Part shown: one piece after another, positions 56,759 to 64,000 of the stretch
Position numbering within the stretch: position 1 is the first letter of the stretch
How the letters are laid out: each line of letters starts with the position of its first letter
Assembly: GCF_029854215.1 (NCBI RefSeq)
Contig: NZ_CP122961.1
Span: 3,534,001 to 3,598,000, forward strand
Source of the DNA: Halomonas alkaliantarctica
GTDB taxonomy: Bacteria > Pseudomonadota > Gammaproteobacteria > Pseudomonadales > Halomonadaceae
Reading direction: 5' to 3'
Length of the DNA stretch: 64,000 nt
The notes under the pieces: model-generated
What the model saw: only the letters and a program-made list of their open reading frames with translations
What the model was told of the DNA's origin: nothing
Databases searched by the model: none
Position numbers and translations under genes: made by a program

Positions 56759-57889
56759 TTACCACGCCTTACCCAGGGCTCCGCTATAACGCAATGCTTC
56801 GCCCACACGGGCCAAGGCGCGTTCGTGAGCGCTTACCGCCTCTGGCCCGCGAGTACAGGTGACAATCACCCAAGGGCCTTCTGGTGCCATATCCGCGTTA
56901 GTGCGCTCGGCTATACCGGCATCGCAGCTACGCCGCTGCTGCGTGCCGGTTTTGTGGGCGAAGCTTATGCCGCTCCCCATACCCGCCTGAAGACGCTGTT
57001 TGCCGGAACGGGTTCGCAGCATCAGCGCCAACAGTGTTTGCCGCAGCTCGTCATTTAAATCTTCCATGGCACCTGCTTGTCGAGCAGGGTGCAGGCTGGC
57101 AAGCAGGTCGCCAAAGGCGCTTAGGATGCCCACGTTTTCACCGGTGGCTTCGTAAGCATCAAACGCATGGTCGTAATCAGGCTGAGCGAAAGTATCAGTG
57201 CTAACGCCTAACACGCGCGCTAACGCCTGCCCGCGCTGGCTCACCGAGTGCTGTCGCAGGGCGATAAAATCCATTCCGCCAAGTTCTCGTGCGTCAGGAT
57301 GGAGTTCGCCGTAGACCCCTTGGCGTACGCTGACCAACTTTGAGATAGGGCCGAGCTCATCGGGGTTACCGCCGCTTGCGGCGATCATGGTACGGGCGCG
57401 CGCGTTAACGTCCGCCAGCCCCACACGGTCAATCAGCATATCGGTGGCGGTGTTATCGCTGACGGTAATCATCTGTTCCATCAAGTAACGAATCGAGATA
57501 GGTGTGCCGGGGTCGTGCCAATTAGTAGGGCCCGCGCCATCGACAAAGTCACTGCGCGCCAGCGTTAACCGATCATCCAGTGTTAGCGTGCCCGCCTGAC
57601 GCTCTGCGAGTACCTGTGCCGCCACCGGTATTTTAATCAGCGAGGCTAAATACCAAGGGTCATGTGCACGCCATGAAAACGCTTCGCCACTGGCGAGGTT
57701 TTGTACATAAACGCCCAGTTGACCCTCAAAGACACCTTCAATGGCCTTCAAGCGAGCGGTTAAATCACCCTGCCAAGCGCTCTTTTTATCGACCTCATAG
57801 TACCAATTTGTATTGTACCCATCTGCGTAAATCGGGAGCGCAACCAGCAGCGCTACTGCCATTAGTCCACGTTGTATCCAGTGTCGCAA
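56759..57889 (-). CDS. Exported class A beta-lactamase-like serine hydrolase
   Basis: A 376-residue protein with a signal peptide and PBP-like fold. The active-site S-x-x-K is SLIK (Ser about 83), S-D-N at about 144-146 and K-T-G (HKTGT) near 327; the 61-residue Ser-to-SDN spacing matches class A enzymes. No clear R-x-E-x-x-L-N omega loop is seen, though Glu near 178 (NPDELGP) could serve. The start is read as TTG at 57889. It has GGAG 7 bp upstream and gives the charged n-region RHWIQR; the ATG nine codons later would lose it. Larger than typical lactamases, so the substrate is open. Confidence 0.78.
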   Translation of the reverse strand: MRHWIQRGLMAVALLVALPIYADGYNTNWYYEVDKKSAWQGDLTARLKAIEGVFEGQLGVYVQNLASGEAFSWRAHDPWYLASLIKIPVAAQVLAERQAGTLTLDDRLTLARSDFVDGAGPTNWHDPGTPISIRYLMEQMITVSDNTATDMLIDRVGLADVNARARTMIAASGGNPDELGPISKLVSVRQGVYGELHPDARELGGMDFIALRQHSVSQRGQALARVLGVSTDTFAQPDYDHAFDAYEATGENVGILSAFGDLLASLHPARQAGAMEDLNDELRQTLLALMLRTRSGKQRLQAGMGSGISFAHKTGTQQRRSCDAGIAERTNADMAPEGPWVIVTCTRGPEAVSAHERALARVGEALRYSGALGKAW

Positions 57890-57918
57890 TTGGTCACTCC
57901 AGCAGTTATTGATTGCTT

Positions 57919-59043
57919 TTAACGATGGTTCGCCATCCAGCGGGTCACCCAAATCCACGCCGCGGCGCCAAGTATCAACAGGCCACCTACGCCCAGTGCC
58001 TGTGGATAGGTGTACATCCCCTCGCCTTCCCACAAAAAGCGCAGCACTAAGAAAATCATCACAATATGGAAAATAAACGCTTTAAGGGCATCTGAACCGA
58101 CCATCGTCAGCGGCAAAAGTGCCTTCGCGGCTTTGGCGCCACCGGCTAACGCAAGGGCTAACAGCATCAGCGCACCGCCCACGCTAAACAGCATAAATCC
58201 AAGCCCTGGCGGGTGTTTGCCGACATTATTGGCCACCGCTAGCATCGCCGCAGGTACATCGCCGCTGGCAAATGCCAATGCATAAAATCCCGCCACCATC
58301 AGCGCACCCAGGCTTAACAGAGTGAGCACTAAGCGGCGCCGTTTGGCGGAGTCGAAGTAGCAGCGCAGCAGCGCTTCGCCGATAAGCAGCCCGACGAGAA
58401 TCATCGGCGCACGGCTAATTTGCCCCCAGGTGTAGTGGTCTTCATGATCGACCAGCAGCGCCTTCAGAATATCGTTGCCGCCAAACGTAAGGCTTTGCAG
58501 CCAAATAGTTAGCGCGATTAAAGCGCCAATGATGGCAAGTCGACTCCAGAGCGGCGCCCGCGCCCATAGTGGCAACATCAGCGGCACCCAAAGCAGCGCG
58601 ATGGCGTAGAAGCCTAAGATTTCGACCCAAATGGCAAACCGCCCATAGAGCAAGGCATCAACGATTTCGTTGGGCGGGTAAAAGGGCAGCATTTCAATGA
58701 CCAGCAGCGCCTTATACCAAAACCATACTTCTACGGCGCGTAGCCATAACTTTAACCGACGCTTAGGCCAGTCATCGCTTTGAGTGTAGGAAAGAAACGC
58801 CACCGCCAGCGCAATGCCAAAGACCAGAATAAACAGCGAAGAAGAAAATTTGGTCAGAAAATGGATCGGCACCATGCCCCAATCAGGCACGTTGCGAATA
58901 CCCACTAATCCGCTGACCGAGTGGCTGACAATCATCAAGCCTATTGCGATACCACGGGCTAGATCAATCGCTGCTATGCGGCCCTCGCCCTTGGGCAGTT
59001 GGGGCTTTTCTGTCCACTTTAAGGGCGTCCATTTCAGCGGCAT
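57919..59043 (-). CDS. Polytopic acyltransferase-like membrane protein
   Basis: About 374 residues with ten or so transmembrane helices. RIAAIDLARGIAIGLMIVSHSVSGL at the start, with Asp/Arg and His, resembles the DUF1624 / acyltransferase-3-like group. HFLTKFSSSLFILVFG follows. Such proteins acylate sugars in the envelope, but I cannot assign a substrate. The start at 59043 has AAGGATG 5 bp upstream. The serine hydrolase gene follows by 29 bp, so they are probably co-transcribed. Confidence 0.7.
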   Translation of the reverse strand: MPLKWTPLKWTEKPQLPKGEGRIAAIDLARGIAIGLMIVSHSVSGLVGIRNVPDWGMVPIHFLTKFSSSLFILVFGIALAVAFLSYTQSDDWPKRRLKLWLRAVEVWFWYKALLVIEMLPFYPPNEIVDALLYGRFAIWVEILGFYAIALLWVPLMLPLWARAPLWSRLAIIGALIALTIWLQSLTFGGNDILKALLVDHEDHYTWGQISRAPMILVGLLIGEALLRCYFDSAKRRRLVLTLLSLGALMVAGFYALAFASGDVPAAMLAVANNVGKHPPGLGFMLFSVGGALMLLALALAGGAKAAKALLPLTMVGSDALKAFIFHIVMIFLVLRFLWEGEGMYTYPQALGVGGLLILGAAAWIWVTRWMANHR

Positions 59044-59240
59044 TGAGTCATCCTTGTGGGGTGCAAGGGTCAAATCATCACGCAAATCGATGCGTTACGC
59101 CATAGCGGCAAGACCTACTCAAAGCCCAACTGGCTTCCACTGCTAGCTCCTAGGCTGTGATGGCCTAACTTTGATCGCTAGCAAAAAATAGTATGCCGGG
59201 TAACGTTCTGAAGGCAGAAAAATGCTTGGCGCAAACGCAA

Positions 59241-59264
59241 AATGCCCCGCTAGGGCGGGGCATT
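59241..59264 (-). terminator. Terminator of the acidic repeat protein gene
   Basis: AATGCCCCGC and GCGGGGCATT form a 10-bp stem, with AAA and TTT flanks. On the minus strand it is followed by TTTTGCG. It is 32 bp past the stop of the gene at 59297. Confidence 0.85.
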
Positions 59265-59296
59265 TGAGACTAGTTATTAAGACCTATAATAACGTC

Positions 59297-59671
59297 TTAT
59301 TTGTCATCTGCTGCTGGCTGTCCGGTAGTTCCAACATCTGGCTCAGATTCTGCGCCAGTACCAGAGATAGTTTCATCGACATCACCAGTGGCGGAGTTCA
59401 TTGAACCGTGGTCTTCGTTCAAATCAGTCTCTTGCGTAGTGCCTGTTTTTGGTTCGTCTTCTCCAGCACCAATGGTGACCTCATGACCTTCACCACCTGT
59501 TTCAGAGGAAGTCATAGATCCTTGATCATCATTCAGATCAGTCTCTTGCGTAGTGCCGGTTTTCGGCTCTTCCTCATTATGCATATCTGCAAAAGCTAAT
59601 GGGCTAGCCATCAAAGCAAAAGATACACCTACGATACCTAACTTTTTGAAAGAATCCTTCTTCATCATCAT
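59297..59671 (-). CDS. Exported small acidic protein with internal repeats
   Basis: A 124-residue protein with a signal peptide (MMMKKDSFKK start, hydrophobic core, cleavage likely after AFA near residue 28). The mature part is strongly acidic and low in hydrophobics, likely disordered. Two copies of EPKTGTTQETDLN-[DE]-D-x-GSM occur about 38 residues apart (near 35 and 73), plus a shortened third (SEPDVGTTGQ, near 109). AGGAGA precedes the ATG and a terminator follows. No family recognised. Periplasmic or secreted. Confidence 0.75.
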   Translation of the reverse strand: MMMKKDSFKKLGIVGVSFALMASPLAFADMHNEEEPKTGTTQETDLNDDQGSMTSSETGGEGHEVTIGAGEDEPKTGTTQETDLNEDHGSMNSATGDVDETISGTGAESEPDVGTTGQPAADDK

Positions 59672-59891
59672 GCTATCTCCTATTTAGCTTAATTCCCGAT
59701 TATGAACATCGGGCTATCATTCCTGTACAACAGCTACTCTTCCTATACAACAGTTACACTAGTAACTAAAAGCGTAGCAGTCAAGTATTTGCAGACAAAA
59801 TTCTAACTTCCACCTTCATCTTGTACGCACCATATACACAGCCACCTACGCTAGTGCCAAGTCACTTTCACATCATTTACTGCAACTTTAT

Positions 59892-60662
59892 CTACGCCCA
59901 GCCAGCATCAACCACCAGCTCCTGGGCGGTAATGGCCTGGCTTTCGACACTGGCTAAAAACAGCGCGGCGGGGGCGATATGTTGGGGCGCAAGGCGCATT
60001 TTTAAGCATTGACGTTGTTGAATAGTGGCTTCGTCCTCGGGGCTAATCCACTTTTCAAGCTGCCGTTCGGTCATCACTGCCCCAGGCACCAGCGTATTGA
60101 CGCGAATATTGTGCTCGCCCATATCCCTGGCCAAGCTACGGGTTAAGCCATGCACCGCCGCCTTGGCGGTGACGTAGGCGGGCAAGCCGCCCAGCGCCAT
60201 CTGCACGCTGACCGAGCCGAAGTTAATGATCGAGCCGCCGCCTGCCTGGATCATCTGTTCAGCCGCCGCCTGGGCGGCAAAAAACATCGGCCGCAGGTTG
60301 AGCGACATGCGCTCATCCCAATAGGCAACATCGACATCCTGCCAGCGGTGTCGATCATCGCTTGCGGCATTGTTTATCAGGGTATGAATCAGCCCTATGT
60401 TTTGGCCAGTATCGGCGATGACCTTTTGCAGGCTCTCCACATCGCGAATATCGCAGTGGTGGTAAAGCGGCGGCTCCCCGGCGGCGGCGCTCAGCTCGGC
60501 GACCAACGATTCGCTTGCTTCGTCGTTAATATCGACAAACACCACCCGCGCGCCCTGCTGATGAAAGGCACGTGTAAGCGAAGCGCCAATGCCGCTACCG
60601 CCGCCGGTAATAAAGACCACTCGCTGCTCAAGGCACCCATAACGCGCTAAGTGCTGGTTCAT
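59892..60662 (-). CDS. SDR-family oxidoreductase
   Basis: A 256-residue classical short-chain dehydrogenase. NAD(P) motif TGGGSGIG (about 20-27), acidic VFVDIND end of strand 2 suggesting NAD, NNAA motif (INNAASDD), catalytic Ser in NFGSVSV, and Y-x3-K in YVTAKAAV. Last gene of the sugar operon, 42 bp after the Gfo/Idh/MocA gene; likely oxidises a sugar or polyol intermediate. Confidence 0.85.
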   Translation of the reverse strand: MNQHLARYGCLEQRVVFITGGGSGIGASLTRAFHQQGARVVFVDINDEASESLVAELSAAAGEPPLYHHCDIRDVESLQKVIADTGQNIGLIHTLINNAASDDRHRWQDVDVAYWDERMSLNLRPMFFAAQAAAEQMIQAGGGSIINFGSVSVQMALGGLPAYVTAKAAVHGLTRSLARDMGEHNIRVNTLVPGAVMTERQLEKWISPEDEATIQQRQCLKMRLAPQHIAPAALFLASVESQAITAQELVVDAGWA

Positions 60663-60704
60663 AGCGGCTCTCTCTTGATATTGTTGTTATCTTAGGCGGC
60701 CTCT

Positions 60705-61868
60705 TCACATATCCACCCACTGCCCACCGGCAGCGGACGAGGCCAGCGCACGGGTAATAAACGTCAGGCCATCGACACCGTCGGCTACCCCCGGTGTTTG
60801 CAACGCCAACGCCTCGGCGCGCTCACCACGCTGATGAGCATGAATTTGCACGGCGAAATCGCGATAGAGCTGGGCAAAGGCTTCGAGATAGCCTTCCGGG
60901 TGCCCGGGTGGGATGCGCGCAGCCACCATGGCCGCTTCGCCCAGACCGGGGCCGTTGCGGGTCAAGATCCGCGGTGGCTCTCCAAGTGGCGAATGTACTA
61001 GCTGATTGGGCGTTTCCTGGCGCCAGGCCAGACCACCTTTACTGCCATAAACGCGTAGCTGCAGGCCGTTTTCATTGCCTGGCGCCACCTGGCTCGACCA
61101 CAGCATGCCCCGTGCGCCACCTTTAAAGCGCAGTAACATATGCACGTTGTCATCCAACGCACGCCCTTCAACAAAGGTGTGCATATCGGCGGAGAGGGAT
61201 TCCAGCTGCAGCCCGGTGACATAGCGCGCCAGGTGATACGCGTGAGTGCCGATATCCCCCAAACAACCTGCCGGACCGCTGCGTTTGGGGTCAGTACGCC
61301 ACTCGGCTTGCTTGACGCCGCTCTCTTCCAGCCGTGTGGATAGCCAATCTTGCGGGTACTCCACCTGGACAACGCGAAGATCACCCAGCTCGCCGTTGGC
61401 CACCATCGCGCGCGCCTGGCGAACCAGCGAGTAGCCGGAGTAGTTATGGGTTAAGCCGAAGAACAGCCCCGTCCGTTCCACCAGCTCGGCGAGGGTTTGC
61501 GCCTCTTCCAGAGTGATCGTCATTGGCTTGTCGCAGATGACGTGAAAACCCGCTTCTAAAAAGGTGCTCGCCACATCGAAGTGCACATGGTTGGGGGTCA
61601 CAATGGCAACCACGTCAATGCCATCCGTCCGGTTGCGCTCCCCTTCGGCCATGGTTTGGTAGTCGGGGTAAGCGCGATCAGCGGCGACGTGCAGTTCTGC
61701 GGCGGCGGCCCGGCTGCGTTCTGGGTCAGAGGCAAAGGCCCCGGCAACCAGTTCGTAGTGGTCATCCAGCCGGGCGGCAATGCGGTGCACCCCACCGATA
61801 AATGCTCCCGGGCCACCGCCGACCATGCCCAGGCGCAGCCGACGCGGCGTGTCGTGTTGATTACTCAT
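60705..61868 (-). CDS. Gfo/Idh/MocA-family oxidoreductase
   Basis: A 387-residue NAD(P)-dependent sugar dehydrogenase. N-terminal Rossmann domain with [17 protein letters not shown] (about 13-29), the EKP-type motif HVICDKPMT (about 128), and a C-terminal domain containing [18 protein letters not shown] with the catalytic His. Similar to inositol or related sugar dehydrogenases acting with TIM-barrel isomerases. It lies 27 bp after the isomerase gene. Confidence 0.88.
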   Translation of the reverse strand: MSNQHDTPRRLRLGMVGGGPGAFIGGVHRIAARLDDHYELVAGAFASDPERSRAAAAELHVAADRAYPDYQTMAEGERNRTDGIDVVAIVTPNHVHFDVASTFLEAGFHVICDKPMTITLEEAQTLAELVERTGLFFGLTHNYSGYSLVRQARAMVANGELGDLRVVQVEYPQDWLSTRLEESGVKQAEWRTDPKRSGPAGCLGDIGTHAYHLARYVTGLQLESLSADMHTFVEGRALDDNVHMLLRFKGGARGMLWSSQVAPGNENGLQLRVYGSKGGLAWRQETPNQLVHSPLGEPPRILTRNGPGLGEAAMVAARIPPGHPEGYLEAFAQLYRDFAVQIHAHQRGERAEALALQTPGVADGVDGLTFITRALASSAAGGQWVDM

Positions 61869-61895
61869 GTCGTATCGCCCTCCCCTTTGGTTACA

Positions 61896-62951
61896 TTAAT
61901 GAAGGCCTAAAATGCGCCGATTGGCAGCGTCGTCAGACCCGCCGCTGGCAAAGTCGTCAAACGCCCGCTCGGTGACCTCAATAATGTGGTCGCGAATAAA
62001 TGTTGCGCCTTCACGAGCGCCGACTTCCGGGTGCTTCAAGCAGCACTCCCACTCCAGCACCGCCCAGCCTTGGTAGTCGTTGGCCGCCATCCAGGAGAAG
62101 ATCGACTTGAAGTCGATTTGGCCATCACCCAAGGAGCGGAAACGGCCCGCGCGCTCCGTCCACGACTGATAGCCGGAGTAAACGCCCTGCTTGGGGCTGG
62201 GGTTAAACTCGGCGTCCTTAACGTGAAACATCTGAATGTGGTCGCGATACACGTCCAGAAAGCCGCGGTAGTCGAGCTGCTGCAGGATCAGGTGGCTAGG
62301 GTCGTAAAGGATGTGGCAGCGCGGGTGGTTGCCGACCCGTTCGAGGAACATCTCAAAGGTGATGCCGTCGTGGAGGTCTTCACCGGGATGAATCTCGTAG
62401 CAGAGGTTCACACCCGCCTCGTCAAAGGCGTCCAGAATCGGCCGCCAGCGATTCGCCAGCTCGTCGAACGCCGTCTCGACCAATCCCGCCGGACGCTGGG
62501 GCCAGGGATAGATAAACGGCCACGCCAAGGACCCGGAAAAGGTGCCGTGGTCGGTTAAACCAAGGTTTTGCGATGCCTGAGCGGCCAATTTTAGCTGTTC
62601 GACAGCCCACTCCTGGCGCGCCTTGGGATTACCGCGCACTTCGGGTACCGCGAAGCCGTCGAACATCTCATCGTAAGCGGGATGTACTGCGACCAGTTGG
62701 CCCTGAAGATGAGTGGAGAGCTCTGTCAGCGCCAGACCGTGTTCGGCCAGGGTGCCTTTGATCTCGTCGCAGTAGGTGCGACTCTCGGCAGCACGTTTGA
62801 GATCGAACAGGCGCGCATCCCAACTGGGAATCTGTACGCCCTGATAACCCAGCCCCGCTGCCCAGGCGGCAATGCTGTCGAGATTATTAAAGGGGGCTTC
62901 GTCACCGGCGAACTGGGCGAGAAAGAGCGCTGGCCCTTTGATGGTTTTCAT
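61896..62951 (-). CDS. Sugar phosphate isomerase/epimerase (xylose isomerase-like TIM barrel)
   Basis: A 351-residue AP-endonuclease-2-type TIM barrel: LGYQGVQIPSWDARLFDL, ELSTHLQGQLVAVHPAYDEMF, NLCYEIHPGEDLHDGITFEMFLE, CHILYDPSHLILQQLDY and FHVKDAEFNP carry the His/Glu/Asp metal ligands. Proteins of this kind (IolE/IolH-like) pair with Gfo/Idh/MocA dehydrogenases in polyol breakdown. Confidence 0.85.
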   Translation of the reverse strand: MKTIKGPALFLAQFAGDEAPFNNLDSIAAWAAGLGYQGVQIPSWDARLFDLKRAAESRTYCDEIKGTLAEHGLALTELSTHLQGQLVAVHPAYDEMFDGFAVPEVRGNPKARQEWAVEQLKLAAQASQNLGLTDHGTFSGSLAWPFIYPWPQRPAGLVETAFDELANRWRPILDAFDEAGVNLCYEIHPGEDLHDGITFEMFLERVGNHPRCHILYDPSHLILQQLDYRGFLDVYRDHIQMFHVKDAEFNPSPKQGVYSGYQSWTERAGRFRSLGDGQIDFKSIFSWMAANDYQGWAVLEWECCLKHPEVGAREGATFIRDHIIEVTERAFDDFASGGSDDAANRRILGLH

Positions 62952-62991
62952 AGGACTCTCTCAGTGAAATCTAAATGTCGTGAGTAGAGGA

Positions 62992-63013
62992 GCGCGGGCG
63001 ACTTCACCCGCGC
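62992..63013. repeat. Hairpin between binding-protein gene and isomerase gene
   Basis: GCGCGGG and CCCGCGC form a 7-bp GC stem with an 8-base loop, 13 bp after the binding-protein stop. No T run on the minus strand. It probably slows transcription or protects the upstream mRNA. Confidence 0.5.
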
Positions 63014-63025
63014 CTTTTGATCAGA

Positions 63026-63991
63026 TCAGAACGGCGAGTCAGGGAAGTAGTACTGCTCGGCGTTCTCCTGGGTGATCAGCGGTGAGCCCAAAATGTACTC
63101 GCCCAAAACCGGACCATTGGAGACAAAGTGCTGTACGGTCAGATCCATGGCGGTGGCAATCATGGCAGGCGGATAGAGCACGTCCACCGGCACCAGTTCG
63201 TCGCCGTCCATGACCCGCTTGATGATGTCCTTCATGCCCGCACCACCGACGATAAACAGCTCGTCTTCACGATCCGCCTGGCGCACTGCTTCAATGACCC
63301 CTAGCGCGATATCGTCATCCTGAGCCCAGACAGCGTCGATATTGTCGAAGCGCGATAGGTAGTCCTGCATCACTTCAAACCCATCGTCGCGGTTCCAGTT
63401 GGCGTGCTGCATATCGAGGATATTGACCTCGGAGCCCTCGATCGCCTCTTGGAAGCCTTGAACCCGCTCATCGTCGATCACCGTGGGAATACCGCGCAGC
63501 ACCACAATGTCGCCCTGATCATCAAGTCGCTCGCGGATGTACTCGCCGGAAACACGGCCTAACTCATGGTTATTACCCGCCACATAGAGATCCTGGATAC
63601 CCTCTTCCGTCAGGCCTCGATCCACCACGGTGACGAACACCCCGGACGCTTTAACCCGGCGCACCGGATCGGTCAGCGGCCCAGACTCAAACGGCAGCAC
63701 CACCAGCGCGTCGATGTTGCGCAGCGATACCAAATCTTCGAGATCATTGGCCTGCTCTCCCGCCGTGCCCGCGGTAGAGATGGTGATCTCGATATCGGGA
63801 TAGAGCGCCTCAAGGCGTTTTTTGGCCTCTTCGGCATGGTAGTTAACGCCCCCCGTCCAACCATGGGTGGCGGCAGGAATGGAGACACCGATGGTGTACT
63901 CCTGGGCAACGGCGGCGCCGGAGAGCGCTATTGCTGAAGTGAGTGCGGCAGTAGTGACGCAGGTCTTCACTGCTGTTTTGATAGTTCGCAT
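63026..63991 (-). CDS. Periplasmic sugar-binding protein (RbsB/type I ABC family)
   Basis: A 321-residue periplasmic binding protein with signal peptide (ALSGAAVAQ cleavage near residue 29). Typical RbsB-like features: YTIGVSIPAATHGWTGGVNYHAEEAK, LVVLPFESGPLTDPVRR, GRVSGEYIRERL and DAVWAQDDDIALGVIEAV. It feeds a sugar ABC transporter, whose ATPase and permease genes must lie elsewhere, perhaps just beyond the right edge. First visible gene of the sugar/polyol operon. Confidence 0.88.
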   Translation of the reverse strand: MRTIKTAVKTCVTTAALTSAIALSGAAVAQEYTIGVSIPAATHGWTGGVNYHAEEAKKRLEALYPDIEITISTAGTAGEQANDLEDLVSLRNIDALVVLPFESGPLTDPVRRVKASGVFVTVVDRGLTEEGIQDLYVAGNNHELGRVSGEYIRERLDDQGDIVVLRGIPTVIDDERVQGFQEAIEGSEVNILDMQHANWNRDDGFEVMQDYLSRFDNIDAVWAQDDDIALGVIEAVRQADREDELFIVGGAGMKDIIKRVMDGDELVPVDVLYPPAMIATAMDLTVQHFVSNGPVLGEYILGSPLITQENAEQYYFPDSPF

Positions 63992-64000
63992 AGTGATGCT

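Noticed and set aside
61986..62558. 190-residue plus-strand frame opposite the isomerase gene
   Set aside because: The minus-strand TIM-barrel protein is convincing with metal ligands; the antisense product has no recognisable domain.
1..64000. CRISPR arrays, tRNA or rRNA genes, prophage
   Set aside because: No regularly spaced direct repeats of 24-40 bp, no tRNA cloverleaf or rRNA-like sequence, and no phage structural genes apart from the T6SS components.

Overview
The window looks like chromosomal DNA of a moderately GC-rich marine or halophilic gammaproteobacterium. The type VI secretion operon order, the rpsT / murJ-ribF-ileS-lspA-fkpB-ispH block and the single short flagellin would fit Halomonas or a close relative, but that placement is inference, not the result of a search. 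Nearly all genes lie on the minus strand. No tRNA, rRNA, CRISPR array, prophage or intact insertion sequence was seen.

Layout. (1) 1-13997: a type VI secretion system (T6SS) operon in the order tssB-C-E-F-G-tagH-tssJ-K-L-clpV-vasH. The Vibrio cholerae main cluster has the same order. The last gene, a sigma-54 activator, is cut by the left edge. hcp is divergent, behind a near-consensus sigma-54 promoter and two palindromes. tssA, tssM, vgrG and PAAR genes are not in the window. (2) 14044-18558: trpS and a five-gene minor pilin operon (pilE, fimT, pilV, pilW and an oversized pilX) with no pilY1. (3) 18640-26662: ispH, fkpB, lspA, ileS, ribF, murJ and rpsT. (4) 27133-33027: a membrane diguanylate cyclase, an amino-acid ABC transporter operon ending in cysQ, and a ZipA-like membrane protein. 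(5) 33173-44300: a small IS3-like remnant, then a tightly overlapping operon. It starts with a 1,425-residue four-module glycosyltransferase and continues with genes for a CDP-linked, C-methylated, amino/acyl-amino deoxysugar. (6) 44534-48381: flagellin and two tandem fliD genes, with sigma-28 promoters before fliC and the first fliD. (7) 48612-59671: UDP-glucose dehydrogenase, small proteins, two serine-hydrolase/beta-lactamase-fold proteins, the ndpA-terB-exoD-yqhA group, an ABC-2 exporter, a parvulin and an acidic repeat protein. (8) 59892-63991: a sugar or polyol uptake and catabolism operon (binding protein, TIM-barrel isomerase, Gfo/Idh/MocA dehydrogenase, SDR).

How the parts work together. 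The T6SS is probably driven by its own VasH-type activator acting with sigma-54 at hcp. The flagellar block and the adjacent sugar/glycosyltransferase operon look like a flagellin glycosylation island: the giant transferase is the first gene after fliC, and the sugar-nucleotide genes are translationally coupled to it. Base composition drops sharply in 33.7-36.4 kb and 40.0-42.0 kb. The second drop falls inside the giant transferase gene, which suggests mosaic assembly by transfer.
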